A stretch of DNA of 35,310 nucleotides from JAKOQB01 sp036824465 (GCA_036824465.1 DAITAC010000041.1:1-35310); one strand, 5' to 3'; positions 1 through 7,299 are shown, counted from the stretch's first letter. Made by a program: numbers and translations. Notes: generated from the letters alone by a model not told the origin.

Positions 1-55
1 GCGCGAGGGCGGCCGCACCGTCGGCGCCGGCGTCGTCGCTAAGGTGATTGAGTAG
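1..55 (+). CDS. tuf: Elongation factor Tu, 3' end (partial)
   Basis: Only the last 17 codons and the TAG stop (53-55) are in the window. The frame starting at base 2 reads REGGRTVGAGVVAKVIE, the typical C-terminus of bacterial EF-Tu, the GTPase that delivers aminoacyl-tRNA to the ribosome. In Betaproteobacteria a tuf copy usually closes the str operon and is followed directly by rpsJ, as here (84 bp to the rpsJ start). No terminator is apparent between the two, so rpsJ is probably co-transcribed with tuf. The 5' part lies outside the window. Confidence 0.9.
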   Translation, partial: REGGRTVGAGVVAKVIE

Positions 56-139
56 TTCTGATTGGAATAGTCGAGCGCGTCAGCGCAACAAGGCGGGCCG
101 GGACGGCGTCCCAGCCCCTCGCTCTTTGAAGGAATGAAC

Positions 140-451
140 ATGCAAAGCCAACGTATCCGCATCCGCCTGAAGGCGTTCGACTACAAGTTGATCGATCAGT
201 CAGCGCTTGAAATTGTTGATACTGCAAAGCGCACCGGTGCGGTCGTACGCGGCCCGGTTCCGCTGCCCACGCGCATCCAGCGTTTCGACATCCTTCGTTC
301 GCCGCACGCCAACAAGACGTCGCGCGACCAGTTCGAGATGCGTACCCATCAGCGACTGATGGACATCATTGACCCAACCGACAAGACGGTCGACGCGTTG
401 ATGAAGCTGGATCTCCCGGCCGGCGTCGATGTTGAAATCAAAGTGCAGTAA
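140..451 (+). CDS. rpsJ: 30S ribosomal protein S10 (NusE)
   Basis: S10 sits in the 30S head and, as NusE, also takes part in transcription antitermination. The protein contains IRIRLKAFDYKLID near the start and RSPHANKTSRDQFE in the middle, both typical of S10. Two in-frame ATGs lie 6 bp apart (134 and 140). The GAAGGA ribosome binding site ends at 133, touching the first ATG but 6 nt from the second, so I chose 140. That gives 103 residues, the usual S10 length. The gene follows tuf and is separated from rplC by 148 bp containing a promoter-like sequence, so it probably belongs to the str/tuf transcript rather than heading the S10 operon. Confidence 0.97.
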   Translation: MQSQRIRIRLKAFDYKLIDQSALEIVDTAKRTGAVVRGPVPLPTRIQRFDILRSPHANKTSRDQFEMRTHQRLMDIIDPTDKTVDALMKLDLPAGVDVEIKVQ

Positions 452-472
452 GGGGTTGTGAACAGCACCGAC

Positions 473-502
473 TTGCGACAAGTAGTCCGCATTCAGTACA
501 AT
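473..502 (+). promoter_or_regulatory. Putative sigma70 promoter for the S10 operon (rplC onward)
   Basis: TTGCGA at 473-478 (4/6 match to TTGACA) is followed after 18 bp by TACAAT at 497-502 (5/6 match to TATAAT). Transcription would start near 509, giving a leader of about 90 nt before rplC. The position fits the tuf-rpsJ / rplC split of this cluster. This is inferred from consensus matching only. Confidence 0.5.
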
Positions 503-513
503 TACCGGCTTTC

Positions 514-585
514 CGTTTCCAGATCATTGATCTAGGAAACGCTCTGCAGAATTGCAGGAATCAGTCCCGGCCAATCGAAGCCGGG
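514..585 (+). promoter_or_regulatory. Structured 5' leader of rplC with three hairpins
   Basis: Three successive inverted repeats lie between the putative promoter and the rplC ribosome binding site. The first is CGTTTCC (514-520) with GGAAACG (535-541), with further inner pairing AGAT/ATCT. The second is CTGCA (544-548) with TGCAG (553-557). The third is CCCGGC (566-571) with GCCGGG (580-585). None is followed by a T-run, so they are not simple terminators. In E. coli the S10 operon leader upstream of rpsJ is the target of L4 autoregulation; this could be its counterpart here, but that is inference. Confidence 0.45.
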
Positions 586-599
586 GTGTGGAGAAAACG

Positions 600-1265
600 A
601 TGAGCGAAGCAGCCCAAGGTCAGGCTGCGCGTCTGGGTTTGGTCGGCCGCAAGGTTGGCATGACGCGCATCTTCACTGACGACGGTGAGACCGTCCCCGT
701 CACCGTACTCGACGTATCGAACAATCGCGTCGCGCAGGTCAAGTCCGTCGAGTCGGACGGCTACTCGGCAGTTCAGATTGCTTATGGCGCCAAGAAACCG
801 TCGCGGGTTGCCAAACCCGTCGCGGGCCAGTTTGCCAAGGCTGGAATTGACGCCGCCGAGGTTCTCAAGGAGTTCCGCGTCGAGGCGTCCAAGGTCGACG
901 ACCTGAAGCCTGGCGCCGCACTGGGTGCCGACCTGTTCAGCGTTGGGCAAAGGGTCGACGTCACCGGTGTCTCGATCGGCAAGGGGTTCGCCGGCGCGAT
1001 CAAGCGTCATCACTTCTCATCCAACCGCGCCACGCATGGCAACTCGGTGTCGACCAACGCGCCAGGATCAATTGGCATGCGTCAGGACCCGGGTCGAGTG
1101 ATGCCGGGAAAGCGCATGGCCGGCCACCTGGGTGACGTGCAGCGCACGACTCAGAACCTGGTTGTCGCGCGTGTCGATACCGCGCGGCAGTTGCTGCTGG
1201 TGCGCGGTGCTGTGCCGGGCTCCAAGGGCGGCAATGTGATCGTCCGTCCCGCAGTCAAGGGCTAA
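600..1265 (+). CDS. rplC: 50S ribosomal protein L3
   Basis: L3 is an early-assembling 50S protein near the peptidyl transferase centre. The diagnostic N-terminal segment GLVGRKVGMTRIF and the central GKGFAGAIKRHHF, followed by RATHGNS and PGSIGMRQDPGRV, are all present. I chose ATG 600, preceded by GGAG at 590-593 (6 nt spacing), giving 221 residues. An upstream in-frame TTG at 552 would add residues with no L3 similarity and would overlap the leader hairpins. The nine residues before GLVGRK are slightly longer than in E. coli. First gene of the S10 operon proper; rplD follows after 10 bp. Confidence 0.96.
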   Translation: MSEAAQGQAARLGLVGRKVGMTRIFTDDGETVPVTVLDVSNNRVAQVKSVESDGYSAVQIAYGAKKPSRVAKPVAGQFAKAGIDAAEVLKEFRVEASKVDDLKPGAALGADLFSVGQRVDVTGVSIGKGFAGAIKRHHFSSNRATHGNSVSTNAPGSIGMRQDPGRVMPGKRMAGHLGDVQRTTQNLVVARVDTARQLLLVRGAVPGSKGGNVIVRPAVKG

Positions 1266-1275
1266 GGAGCGTTCG

Positions 1276-1896
1276 ATGGAACTCAAAGTCTTGAACGACC
1301 AGGGCCAGTCGACCGCGACCGTTGCGGCGCCCGCCACGCTGTTCGGGCGCGACTACAACGAAGCGCTGGTGCATCAGCTCGTCGTTGCTTACCAGGCCAA
1401 CGCGCGCCTCGGCACGCGGGCGCAGAAAGACCGCACGACGGTCAAGCACTCGACGCGCAAGCCGTGGCGCCAGAAGGGCACCGGTCGCGCACGTGCCGGC
1501 ATGACCTCCAGTCCAATTTGGCGCGGCGGCGGCAAGGCCTTTCCGAATACGCCGGACGAGAATTTCTCGCACAAGGTGAACAAGAAGATGTATCGAGCCG
1601 GCGTGTGCTCGATTTTGTCGAAGCTGGCGCAGGACGGCCGCATCGCCGTGATCGACGATCTGAAGGTCGATGCCCCGAAGACCAAGCTGCTGGCAGAAAA
1701 GCTGAAGGCGATGGGGCTCGACTCGGTGCTGATCATCACCGATGTGCTTGACGACAATCTGTACCTCGCTTCGCGCAACCTCAAGAACGTGATGGTGGTC
1801 GAGCCCAGGTACGCGGATCCGCTGTCGCTGATTCACTTCAAGAAGGTGGTCGTGACCAAGCCGGCGATCGTGCAGCTTGAAGAAATGTGGGGATAG
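1276..1896 (+). CDS. rplD: 50S ribosomal protein L4
   Basis: L4 binds 23S rRNA, its extended loop lines the exit tunnel, and in enterobacteria it represses the S10 operon. At 206 residues it is of normal length. The loop region is recognisable: RAQKDRTTVKHSTRKPWRQK, then GTGRARAGMTSSPIWRGGG. The start has an overlapping AAGGAG (1264-1269) with 6 nt spacing. If L4 autoregulation exists here, the natural target is the hairpin leader upstream of rplC; the sequence does not prove this. Confidence 0.97.
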   Translation: MELKVLNDQGQSTATVAAPATLFGRDYNEALVHQLVVAYQANARLGTRAQKDRTTVKHSTRKPWRQKGTGRARAGMTSSPIWRGGGKAFPNTPDENFSHKVNKKMYRAGVCSILSKLAQDGRIAVIDDLKVDAPKTKLLAEKLKAMGLDSVLIITDVLDDNLYLASRNLKNVMVVEPRYADPLSLIHFKKVVVTKPAIVQLEEMWG

Positions 1897-1905
1897 GAGG
1901 CGGGG

Positions 1906-2205
1906 ATGAACCAGGAGCGTCTTTTCAATGTGCTACTCGGGCCCATCGTCTCCGAGAAGAGCACCATGATCGCCGACAAGAACGAGCAGGTCGCGTTTCA
2001 AGTGCTTCAGGATGCAACCAAGACCGAGGTCAAGGCAGCGGTAGAACTGTTGTTCAAGGTGCAGGTCGAGTCGGTCCAGATCCTGAATCAAAAGGGTAAG
2101 AAGAAGCGCTTCGGTCGTTTCAACGGCCGGCGTGGTGACGTGCGCAAGGCGTACGTATCGCTGAAGCCTGGTCAGGAAATCAACTTCGCGCAAGAGGTGA
2201 AGTAA
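1906..2205 (+). CDS. rplW: 50S ribosomal protein L23
   Basis: L23 lies at the polypeptide exit and is the docking site for trigger factor and SRP. The 99-residue product has the family N-terminus (LLGPIVSEKSTMIADK) and the segment KGKKKRFGRFNGRRGDVRKA. AGGAGG at 1895-1900 overlaps the rplD stop and sits 5 nt before the ATG. The stop codon TAA (2203-2205) shares its last base with the rplB start codon, so translation of L23 and L2 is probably coupled. Confidence 0.96.
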   Translation: MNQERLFNVLLGPIVSEKSTMIADKNEQVAFQVLQDATKTEVKAAVELLFKVQVESVQILNQKGKKKRFGRFNGRRGDVRKAYVSLKPGQEINFAQEVK

Positions 2206-3032
2206 TGCCGCTGGTCAAAGTCAAACCGACGTCAGCGGGCCGGCGCTCGCTGGTCAAGGTTGTCAACCCCAAGCTGCACAGGGGCAAGCCGCTCGCCGCC
2301 CTGACCGAGAAGAAGATTCGTGGCTCAGGACGAAACAATAGCGGGCGCATCACGATGCGTCACCAAGGCGGCGGTCACAAGCAGCATTACCGTGTCATCG
2401 ATTTCAGGCGCGACAAGGACGGCATCACTGCCAAGGTCGAGCGCCTTGAATACGATCCGAATCGTTCAGCCAATATCGCGCTGCTGTGCTACGCAGACGG
2501 AGAGCGCCGTTACATCGTCGCGCCGAAAGGCCTGACGATAGGGGCAGAACTGCATAACGGGCAGGACGCGCCGATTCGGGTCGGCAACACGCTGCCGCTG
2601 CGGAATATCCCGGTCGGCACCACGATCCACTGCGTTGAGATGCTGCCCGGCAAGGGCGCGCAGCTTGCGCGTGCTGCAGGCACGTCCGTTCAGCTGCTGG
2701 CGCGTGAAGGTAATTACGCGCAGATCCGGTTGCGCTCCGGCGAAATCCGCAAGGTGCTGATCGAATGCCGCGCGACGATCGGCGAGGTCGGCAACGAAGA
2801 GAACAATCTGCGGCAGATTGGAAAGGCCGGTGCCATGCGTTGGCGCGGTGTCCGCCCGACAGTGCGTGGTGTGGCGATGAATCCGATCGATCACCCGCAC
2901 GGCGGCGGAGAAGGCCGCACCGGCACCAAGCGTGATCCGGTCAGCCCGTGGGGCAAGCTCACCAAGGGCTATCGGACACGCAAGAACAAGCGTACCGATT
3001 CGATGATCGTGCAGCGCCGATACCGGAAGTAA
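2205..3032 (+). CDS. rplB: 50S ribosomal protein L2
   Basis: L2 is a primary 23S rRNA-binding protein needed for subunit association and peptidyl transferase assembly. At 275 residues it is full length. Conserved stretches seen: GRNNSGRITMRHQGGGHKQHYR in the N-terminal part, and the C-terminal AMNPIDHPHGGGEGRT, which contains the conserved histidine of the PHGGGEG motif. It overlaps rplW by one base and is followed by rpsS after 25 bp. Confidence 0.98.
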   Translation: MPLVKVKPTSAGRRSLVKVVNPKLHRGKPLAALTEKKIRGSGRNNSGRITMRHQGGGHKQHYRVIDFRRDKDGITAKVERLEYDPNRSANIALLCYADGERRYIVAPKGLTIGAELHNGQDAPIRVGNTLPLRNIPVGTTIHCVEMLPGKGAQLARAAGTSVQLLAREGNYAQIRLRSGEIRKVLIECRATIGEVGNEENNLRQIGKAGAMRWRGVRPTVRGVAMNPIDHPHGGGEGRTGTKRDPVSPWGKLTKGYRTRKNKRTDSMIVQRRYRK

Positions 3033-3057
3033 ATGCGGCAAGTAAGGGAGTGAAAAA

Positions 3058-3351
3058 GTGTCCCGTTCGCTGAAGAAGGGCCCGTTCGTAGACGGGCATT
3101 TGATTAAGAAGGTCGAGACGGCTGTGTCCACTAAGGACAAGAAGCCGATCAAGACCTGGTCGCGCCGTTCGACGATCATCCCGGATTTCATCGGCCTGAC
3201 GATTGCGGTTCATAACGGCAAGCAGCATGTGCCGGTGTATGTGACCGAACAGATGGTTGGCCACAAGCTGGGCGAGTTCGCGATGACGCGAACGTTCAAG
3301 GGACACTCGGCGGACAGGAAGACCGCGCCCACGGTACCGGCCAAGAAGTAA
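3058..3351 (+). CDS. rpsS: 30S ribosomal protein S19
   Basis: S19 forms a complex with S13 in the 30S head and contacts tRNA. The 97-residue product begins with the family signature SRSLKKGPFVDGHL and contains WSRRSTIIPDFIGLTIAVHNG. It starts with GTG at 3058, supported by AAGGGAG at 3044-3050 (7 nt spacing) and by the exact match of the N-terminus to other S19 proteins. It is followed by rplV after 9 bp. Confidence 0.97.
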   Translation: MSRSLKKGPFVDGHLIKKVETAVSTKDKKPIKTWSRRSTIIPDFIGLTIAVHNGKQHVPVYVTEQMVGHKLGEFAMTRTFKGHSADRKTAPTVPAKK

Positions 3352-3360
3352 GAGGACATC

Positions 3361-3699
3361 ATGGAAACAACTGCATCCGTGCGCGGCATTCGCCTTTCGG
3401 CCCAGAAGGGCCGGCTGGTTGCCGATCTGGTTCGCGGCAAGCCGGTGGACAAGGCGCTGAACATTCTGAGTTTCACGCAAAAGAAAGCCGCCGGCATCAT
3501 CAAGAAGGCGCTCGAATCGGCGATCGCCAATGCCGAGCACAACGACGGCGCTGACATTGACGAGTTGCGCGTGATGAGCATCTATGTGGAACAGGGGCCG
3601 ACCTTGCGCCGGTTCTCGGCGCGCGCCAAAGGGCGCGGCACCCGCATCAACAAGAAGTCCTGTCACGTGTTCGTGACGGTCGGAGACGGCAGGAAATAA
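3361..3699 (+). CDS. rplV: 50S ribosomal protein L22
   Basis: L22 has a globular domain on the 50S surface and a beta-hairpin reaching into the exit tunnel. The 112-residue protein shows the family pattern RLSAQKGRLVADLVRGKPV near the N-terminus and the hairpin/tip region GPTLRRFSARAKGRGTRINK, with length close to the usual 110. AGAGGA just upstream serves as ribosome binding site. It lies 9 bp before rpsC. Confidence 0.96.
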   Translation: METTASVRGIRLSAQKGRLVADLVRGKPVDKALNILSFTQKKAAGIIKKALESAIANAEHNDGADIDELRVMSIYVEQGPTLRRFSARAKGRGTRINKKSCHVFVTVGDGRK

Positions 3700-3708
3700 G
3701 GGGCATAC

Positions 3709-4596
3709 ATGGGACAGAAGATCAATCCGACCGGGTTTCGCCTTCCCGTCACACGCAACTGGAATTCGCGCTGGTTTGCAACGGGCACGGAATTCGGCCG
3801 CATGCTCGGTGAGGACCTGCGCGTGCGCGAATTCCTGCGCAAGAAGCTGCGCAACGCGTCGGTTGGGCGCATCCTGATCGAGCGTCCGGCCAAGAATGCA
3901 CGCATCACGATCTTTTCTGCGCGGCCCGGCGTTGTGATCGGCAAGAAGGGTGAGGACATCGAAACGCTGAAGGTCACGCTGCAGAAGATGATGGGCGTGC
4001 CGGTGCACGTCAACATCGACGAGATTCGCAAGCCTGAGCTCGATGCACAGTTGATCGCCGATTCAATCACCCAGCAGCTCGAAAAACGCATCATGTTTCG
4101 TCGCGCCATGAAACGCGCGATGCAAAATGCGATGCGCCTCGGCGCCCAGGGCATAAAGATCATGAGTGCGGGACGCCTGAACGGCATCGAGATCGCGCGC
4201 ACCGAGTGGTATCGCGAAGGCCGCGTGCCGCTGCATACACTGCGTGCCGACATCGATTACGGTACCTCGGAAGCCAAGACCACCTACGGCGTCATCGGTG
4301 TCAAGGTGTGGGTCTATAAGGGGGACAGATTGGGCCGTAATGAGGCGCCGACCGCAACGGCCGAGCCTATTCCAGCACCCGAGCGCGAAGATCGGCGCCC
4401 GGCAAGCCGTCGCCCCGCCAGCAAGCGCCCGGCGCGCAAGTCGGAAACTGCCAAGCCCGATGCGGTAACGGCGGCCGCGCCGCCGGCCAAGGAAGAAGCG
4501 GCACCCAAACCCGCGGTCAAGCGCGTGCGCAAAGTGGCGGCAAAGACCGCGGCTGCGCCCGAGCAGAAGACTGACAGCGGCAAGAACGGAGATTGA
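3709..4596 (+). CDS. rpsC: 30S ribosomal protein S3 with long C-terminal tail
   Basis: S3 lies at the mRNA entry site of the 30S subunit. The core (about residues 1-210) is standard: MGQKINPTGFRLP start, KH domain with GKKG at residues 78-81, and the C-terminal domain GIEIARTEWYREGRVPLHTL. The protein is 295 residues, against 233 in E. coli. The extra 85 or so residues (from about 211) form a low-complexity tail rich in Ala, Pro, Lys and Arg with repeated RRPAS / KRPA units, probably disordered and basic. Burkholderiales S3 proteins commonly have some C-terminal extension, but this is at the long end as I recall it. The stop TGA precedes the rplP start by 2 bp. Confidence 0.97.
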   Translation: MGQKINPTGFRLPVTRNWNSRWFATGTEFGRMLGEDLRVREFLRKKLRNASVGRILIERPAKNARITIFSARPGVVIGKKGEDIETLKVTLQKMMGVPVHVNIDEIRKPELDAQLIADSITQQLEKRIMFRRAMKRAMQNAMRLGAQGIKIMSAGRLNGIEIARTEWYREGRVPLHTLRADIDYGTSEAKTTYGVIGVKVWVYKGDRLGRNEAPTATAEPIPAPEREDRRPASRRPASKRPARKSETAKPDAVTAAAPPAKEEAAPKPAVKRVRKVAAKTAAAPEQKTDSGKNGD

Positions 4597-4598
4597 CG

Positions 4599-5015
4599 AT
4601 GCTGCAACCTGCCCGACGCAAATACCGCAAGGATCACAAGGGCCGCAATCGCGGTCTGGCCACGCGCGGCGCCAACGTGGCTTTCGGCGAGTTTGGACTT
4701 AAGGCCACCGAGCGCGGTCGCCTGACCGCACGCCAGATCGAGGCCGCGCGGCGCGCCATTTCGCGCCACATCAAGCGCGGCGGCCGCGTGTGGATCCGCA
4801 TTTTCCCCGACAAGCCGATTTCACAGAAACCTGCCGAGGTGCGGATGGGCAATGGCAAGGGCAATCCCGAGTACTGGATTGCGCAGATCCAGCCCGGCAA
4901 GGTGATCTACGAGCTGGACGGTGTCGAGGAGGTGTTGGCGCGCGAGGCGTTTGCGCTCGCGGCTGCCAAGCTGCCGATCAAGACGACGTTTGTGATCCGC
5001 CAGCTTGGCCAGTAG
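4599..5015 (+). CDS. rplP: 50S ribosomal protein L16
   Basis: L16 organises the A-site region of the 50S subunit. The 138-residue protein begins MLQPARRKYRKDHKGRN and contains GRVWIRIFPDKPISQKPAEVRMG, which includes the conserved arginine region hydroxylated in some bacteria, followed by GKGNPEYWIA. I chose ATG 4599, with GGAG at 4588-4591 (7 nt spacing). An upstream in-frame TTG (4593) lies inside the rpsC stop region and adds only two residues. Confidence 0.97.
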   Translation: MLQPARRKYRKDHKGRNRGLATRGANVAFGEFGLKATERGRLTARQIEAARRAISRHIKRGGRVWIRIFPDKPISQKPAEVRMGNGKGNPEYWIAQIQPGKVIYELDGVEEVLAREAFALAAAKLPIKTTFVIRQLGQ

Positions 5016-5031
5016 CGCGGAGGAACACACG

Positions 5032-5223
5032 ATGGAAGCAAAAGAACTGCGCGCCAAGGACACGGCGGCACTGAACAAGGAACTGCACGACCTGCTGCGC
5101 GCGCATTTCTCGCTGCGCATGCAGAAGGCGACCCAGCAGTTGCAGAACCCGAGCCAGCTGCGCAACGTCAAGCGCGACATCGCGCGCGTTCGCACCTTGC
5201 TCGCCGAAAAGGCAGCCAAATGA
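5032..5223 (+). CDS. rpmC: 50S ribosomal protein L29
   Basis: L29 sits next to L23 at the tunnel exit. The 63-residue product MEAKELRAKDTAALNKELHD... is an alpha-helical pair typical of L29, with the conserved RNVKRDIARVRTLL near the C-terminus. ATG 5032 is preceded by GGAGGA at about 5019-5024. The longer frame starting at 5005 would overlap rplP and lacks family similarity. Its stop overlaps the rpsQ start (ATGA, 5220-5223). Confidence 0.96.
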   Translation: MEAKELRAKDTAALNKELHDLLRAHFSLRMQKATQQLQNPSQLRNVKRDIARVRTLLAEKAAK

Positions 5224-5486
5224 CGACCGAAGCCAAGACAAAACGCACCCTGGTTGGGCGGGTGGTAAGCAACAAGATGGACAAGACGGTCACCGTGTTG
5301 GTCGAGCGTCGCGTCAAACACCCGATGTACGGGAAGTATGTGGTGCGTTCGACCAAGTTTCACGCGCACGACGAGACGAATCAGATCAATGAAGGCGACA
5401 TGGTCGAGATCGCGGAAACACGGCCCTTGTCGCGCACCAAAACCTGGACGGTTACGCGGGTTGTCGAGACGGCGGCAACGATGTGA
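5220..5486 (+). CDS. rpsQ: 30S ribosomal protein S17
   Basis: S17 is a primary 16S rRNA-binding protein with an OB fold. The 88-residue product has the diagnostic LVGRVVSNKMDKTVTVLVERRVKHPMYGK segment (residues about 11-39), then HDETNQINEGDMVEIAETRPLSRTK. It overlaps rpmC by 4 bp (ATGA), indicating coupled translation. It is the last gene of the S10 block; a 216-bp gap with a promoter-like sequence follows. Confidence 0.97.
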   Translation: MTTEAKTKRTLVGRVVSNKMDKTVTVLVERRVKHPMYGKYVVRSTKFHAHDETNQINEGDMVEIAETRPLSRTKTWTVTRVVETAATM

Positions 5487-5503
5487 TTTTGACTGCCGGG
5501 ACA

Positions 5504-5533
5504 TTGTTCTTGGCGTTCAATTGAAGCTATAAT
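5504..5533 (+). promoter_or_regulatory. Putative spc-operon promoter (upstream of rplN)
   Basis: A perfect TATAAT lies at 5528-5533. The best-placed -35 is the weak TTGTTC at 5504-5509 (18 bp spacer). The location between S17 and L14 is exactly where the E. coli spc promoter lies, which supports the call beyond the -10 match. Transcription would start near 5540, leaving a leader of about 160 nt. Confidence 0.6.
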
Positions 5534-5601
5534 GCGCGGCTTCGCGTGAAGTGCTGGTGCGCGGGGTTTCCGGAGTCAGGCAGGCAGGGGGCTTTCCGCG
5601 A

Positions 5602-5625
5602 CGGCGGATCTCAGGCTGAGCGCCG
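5602..5625 (+). promoter_or_regulatory. Hairpin in the rplN leader
   Basis: CGGCG (5602-5606) pairs with CGCCG (5621-5625), and inside it CTCA (5610-5613) pairs with TGAG (5617-5620) around a GGC loop, with a three-base bulge (GAT) on the 5' side. There is no T-run, so it is not a terminator. The rest of 5534-5702 shows no ORF of note; the rplN ribosome binding site GGGAAG is at about 5690-5695. Confidence 0.4.
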
Positions 5626-5702
5626 ACTGGCTCTTCTCCCGGACGGGACCAAGACTGCCTGGCGCGCTGCAACTCGCGACGGGACAAGTTGGGAAGAAAA
5701 CC

Positions 5703-6071
5703 ATGATTCAGATGCAGACGATGCTGGACGTCGCTGACAACACGGGCGCGCGTTCAGTTATGTGTATCAAGGTTCTCGGTGGCAGCAAGCGGCGCTACGC
5801 GGGCATTGGCGACATCATCAAGGTGACCGTCAAGGATGCGGCGCCGCGTGGCCGAGTGAAAAAGGGCGAGGTCTACAGCGCGGTGGTCGTGCGGACTGCG
5901 CACGGACTGCGCCGGTCGGACGGTTCGGCGATCAAGTTCGACAGCAATGCGGCGGTGCTGCTGAACCCCAAGCTGGAGCCCATCGGTACGCGCATCTTCG
6001 GGCCGGTCACGCGCGAACTGCGGACCGAGCGCTTCATGAAGATCGTGTCGCTGGCGCCGGAAGTTCTATAA
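5703..6071 (+). CDS. rplN: 50S ribosomal protein L14
   Basis: L14 lies on the 50S interface, binds L19 and is the docking site of the silencing factor RsfS. The 122-residue protein is nearly collinear with the E. coli one: MIQMQTMLDVADNTGAR, then VMCIKVLGGSKRRYAGIGDI, and a C-terminus IGTRIFGPVTREL...MKIVSLAPEVL. The start at 5703 matches the conserved MIQ N-terminus. First gene of the spc block, preceded by a 216-bp gap with the putative promoter. Confidence 0.98.
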   Translation: MIQMQTMLDVADNTGARSVMCIKVLGGSKRRYAGIGDIIKVTVKDAAPRGRVKKGEVYSAVVVRTAHGLRRSDGSAIKFDSNAAVLLNPKLEPIGTRIFGPVTRELRTERFMKIVSLAPEVL

Positions 6072-6081
6072 GGGTGATGTG

Positions 6082-6402
6082 ATGGATCGAATCCGCAAGG
6101 GCGACGAAGTGGTCGTCATCGCCGGGCGTGAAAAGGGCAAGCGCGGCGTCGTTCTGATGCGCGTCGACGAACGTCACGTGACCATCGAGGGCATCAACAC
6201 GGTGAAGAAGCATGTGCGACCGAACCCGATGAAGGGTGTGACGGGCGGCATTATCGACAAGACGATGCCGATCGACATTTCGAATGTCATGCTGTTCAAC
6301 CCGAACACGAAGAAGGGCGATCGGGTCGGGATCAAAGAGGTCGACGGCAAGAAGGTGCGCGTATTCAAGAGCAACGGCACCGTCGTCGGAGCCAAGAGCT
6401 AA
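6082..6402 (+). CDS. rplX: 50S ribosomal protein L24
   Basis: L24 initiates assembly of the 50S subunit and lies by the tunnel exit. The N-terminal KOW motif is visible (RIRKGDEVVVIAGREKGKRG), followed by VTIEGINTVKKH. Two adjacent in-frame starts exist, GTG 6079 and ATG 6082. AAGGG at 6070-6074 is 7 nt from the ATG and only 4 nt from the GTG, so I favour 6082 (106 residues). Confidence 0.95.
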   Translation: MDRIRKGDEVVVIAGREKGKRGVVLMRVDERHVTIEGINTVKKHVRPNPMKGVTGGIIDKTMPIDISNVMLFNPNTKKGDRVGIKEVDGKKVRVFKSNGTVVGAKS

Positions 6403-6413
6403 GGGGCGCGAAG

Positions 6414-6953
6414 ATGGCTCGTTTGCAGACTCAGTACCGCGAAAAGATCGTTCCCGAGCTGATCAAGAAGTTCGGCTATACCTCGTCGATGCAGGTGCCG
6501 CGCATCACCAAAGTGACGCTCAACATGGGCGTGGGTGAGGCGGTCAACGACAAGAAGAACATCGACATGTCCGTCGCCGATCTGACCAAGATCGCTGGCC
6601 AGAAACCGGTTGTGACCAAGGCGCGCAAGGCGATCGCGAATTTCAAGATCCGGGAGGGATTGGCGATTGGTTGCATGGTGACGTTGCGCGGTCAGCGCAT
6701 GTATGAGTTCCTTGACCGCCTGATCACGATCGCTTTCCCGCGTATGCGCGACTTTCGCGGCGTGTCGGGGCGCGCGTTCGACGGCCGGGGCAACTACAAC
6801 ATCGGGCTGAAGGAACAGATCATTTTTCCCGAGATCGAGTACGACAAGATCGACAAGCTCAGGGGAATGAATATCAGCATCACCACCACTGCGAAATCGG
6901 ATGATGAGGCGAAAGCACTTCTGACCGCTTTCCGGTTTCCGTTCCGCAACTAA
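6414..6953 (+). CDS. rplE: 50S ribosomal protein L5
   Basis: L5 binds 5S rRNA and contacts P-site tRNA. The 179-residue length is standard. Conserved features include VPRITKVTLNMGVGEAV (residues about 27-43), the segment TKARKAIANFKIREGLAIGCMVTLRG, and PRMRDFRGVSGRAFDGRGNYNIGLKEQIIFPEI. In E. coli, S8 represses the spc operon by binding near the rplX-rplE junction; the 11-bp gap here shows no obvious copy of that site. Confidence 0.97.
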   Translation: MARLQTQYREKIVPELIKKFGYTSSMQVPRITKVTLNMGVGEAVNDKKNIDMSVADLTKIAGQKPVVTKARKAIANFKIREGLAIGCMVTLRGQRMYEFLDRLITIAFPRMRDFRGVSGRAFDGRGNYNIGLKEQIIFPEIEYDKIDKLRGMNISITTTAKSDDEAKALLTAFRFPFRN

Positions 6954-6978
6954 CGCGGACCAAGGCTGGGACTACGAA

Positions 6979-7284
6979 ATGGCGAAACTCGCATTGAAGA
7001 ATCGTCAGGCCAAGCGTGAGGCGCTCGTCAAGAAATACGACGCCAAACGCAAGGAGCTGAAAGCCGTGATCGCGGATCAGACGCGTTCGATGGACGAGCG
7101 CATGGACGCGCAAACGAAACTGCAGGCACTGCCGCGCAACTCGAACCCGACCCGGTTGCGTAACCGTTGCGCACAGACCGGTCGTCCGCGCGGGACATTC
7201 CGCAAGTTCGGCCTGGCGCGCGGCAAGATCCGTGAGGCGGCAATGCGCGGCGATATTCCGGGCCTGGTCAAGGCAAGCTGGTAA
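6979..7284 (+). CDS. rpsN: 30S ribosomal protein S14, zinc-free long form
   Basis: S14 is a late-assembling 30S head protein. The 101-residue protein is the long form and lacks the two CxxC pairs of the short zinc-binding type; the only cysteine is in RLRNRCAQTGRPRG. The C-terminus RKFGLARGKIREAAMRGDIPGLVKASW is typical. Because this copy needs no zinc, no second zinc-sparing paralogue would be expected for this protein. Confidence 0.97.
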   Translation: MAKLALKNRQAKREALVKKYDAKRKELKAVIADQTRSMDERMDAQTKLQALPRNSNPTRLRNRCAQTGRPRGTFRKFGLARGKIREAAMRGDIPGLVKASW

Positions 7285-7299
7285 GCGAGGAGATTGCAC

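Noticed and set aside
2959..4008. 349-codon - strand frame over rpsS-rplV-rpsC
   Set aside because: It lies entirely opposite three conserved ribosomal protein genes and has no family similarity.
4267..4596. Frameshift or fusion as the cause of the long S3 tail
   Set aside because: The frame is continuous, the core domain is intact and the tail ends in a stop 2 bp before the rplP start with its ribosome binding site in place.
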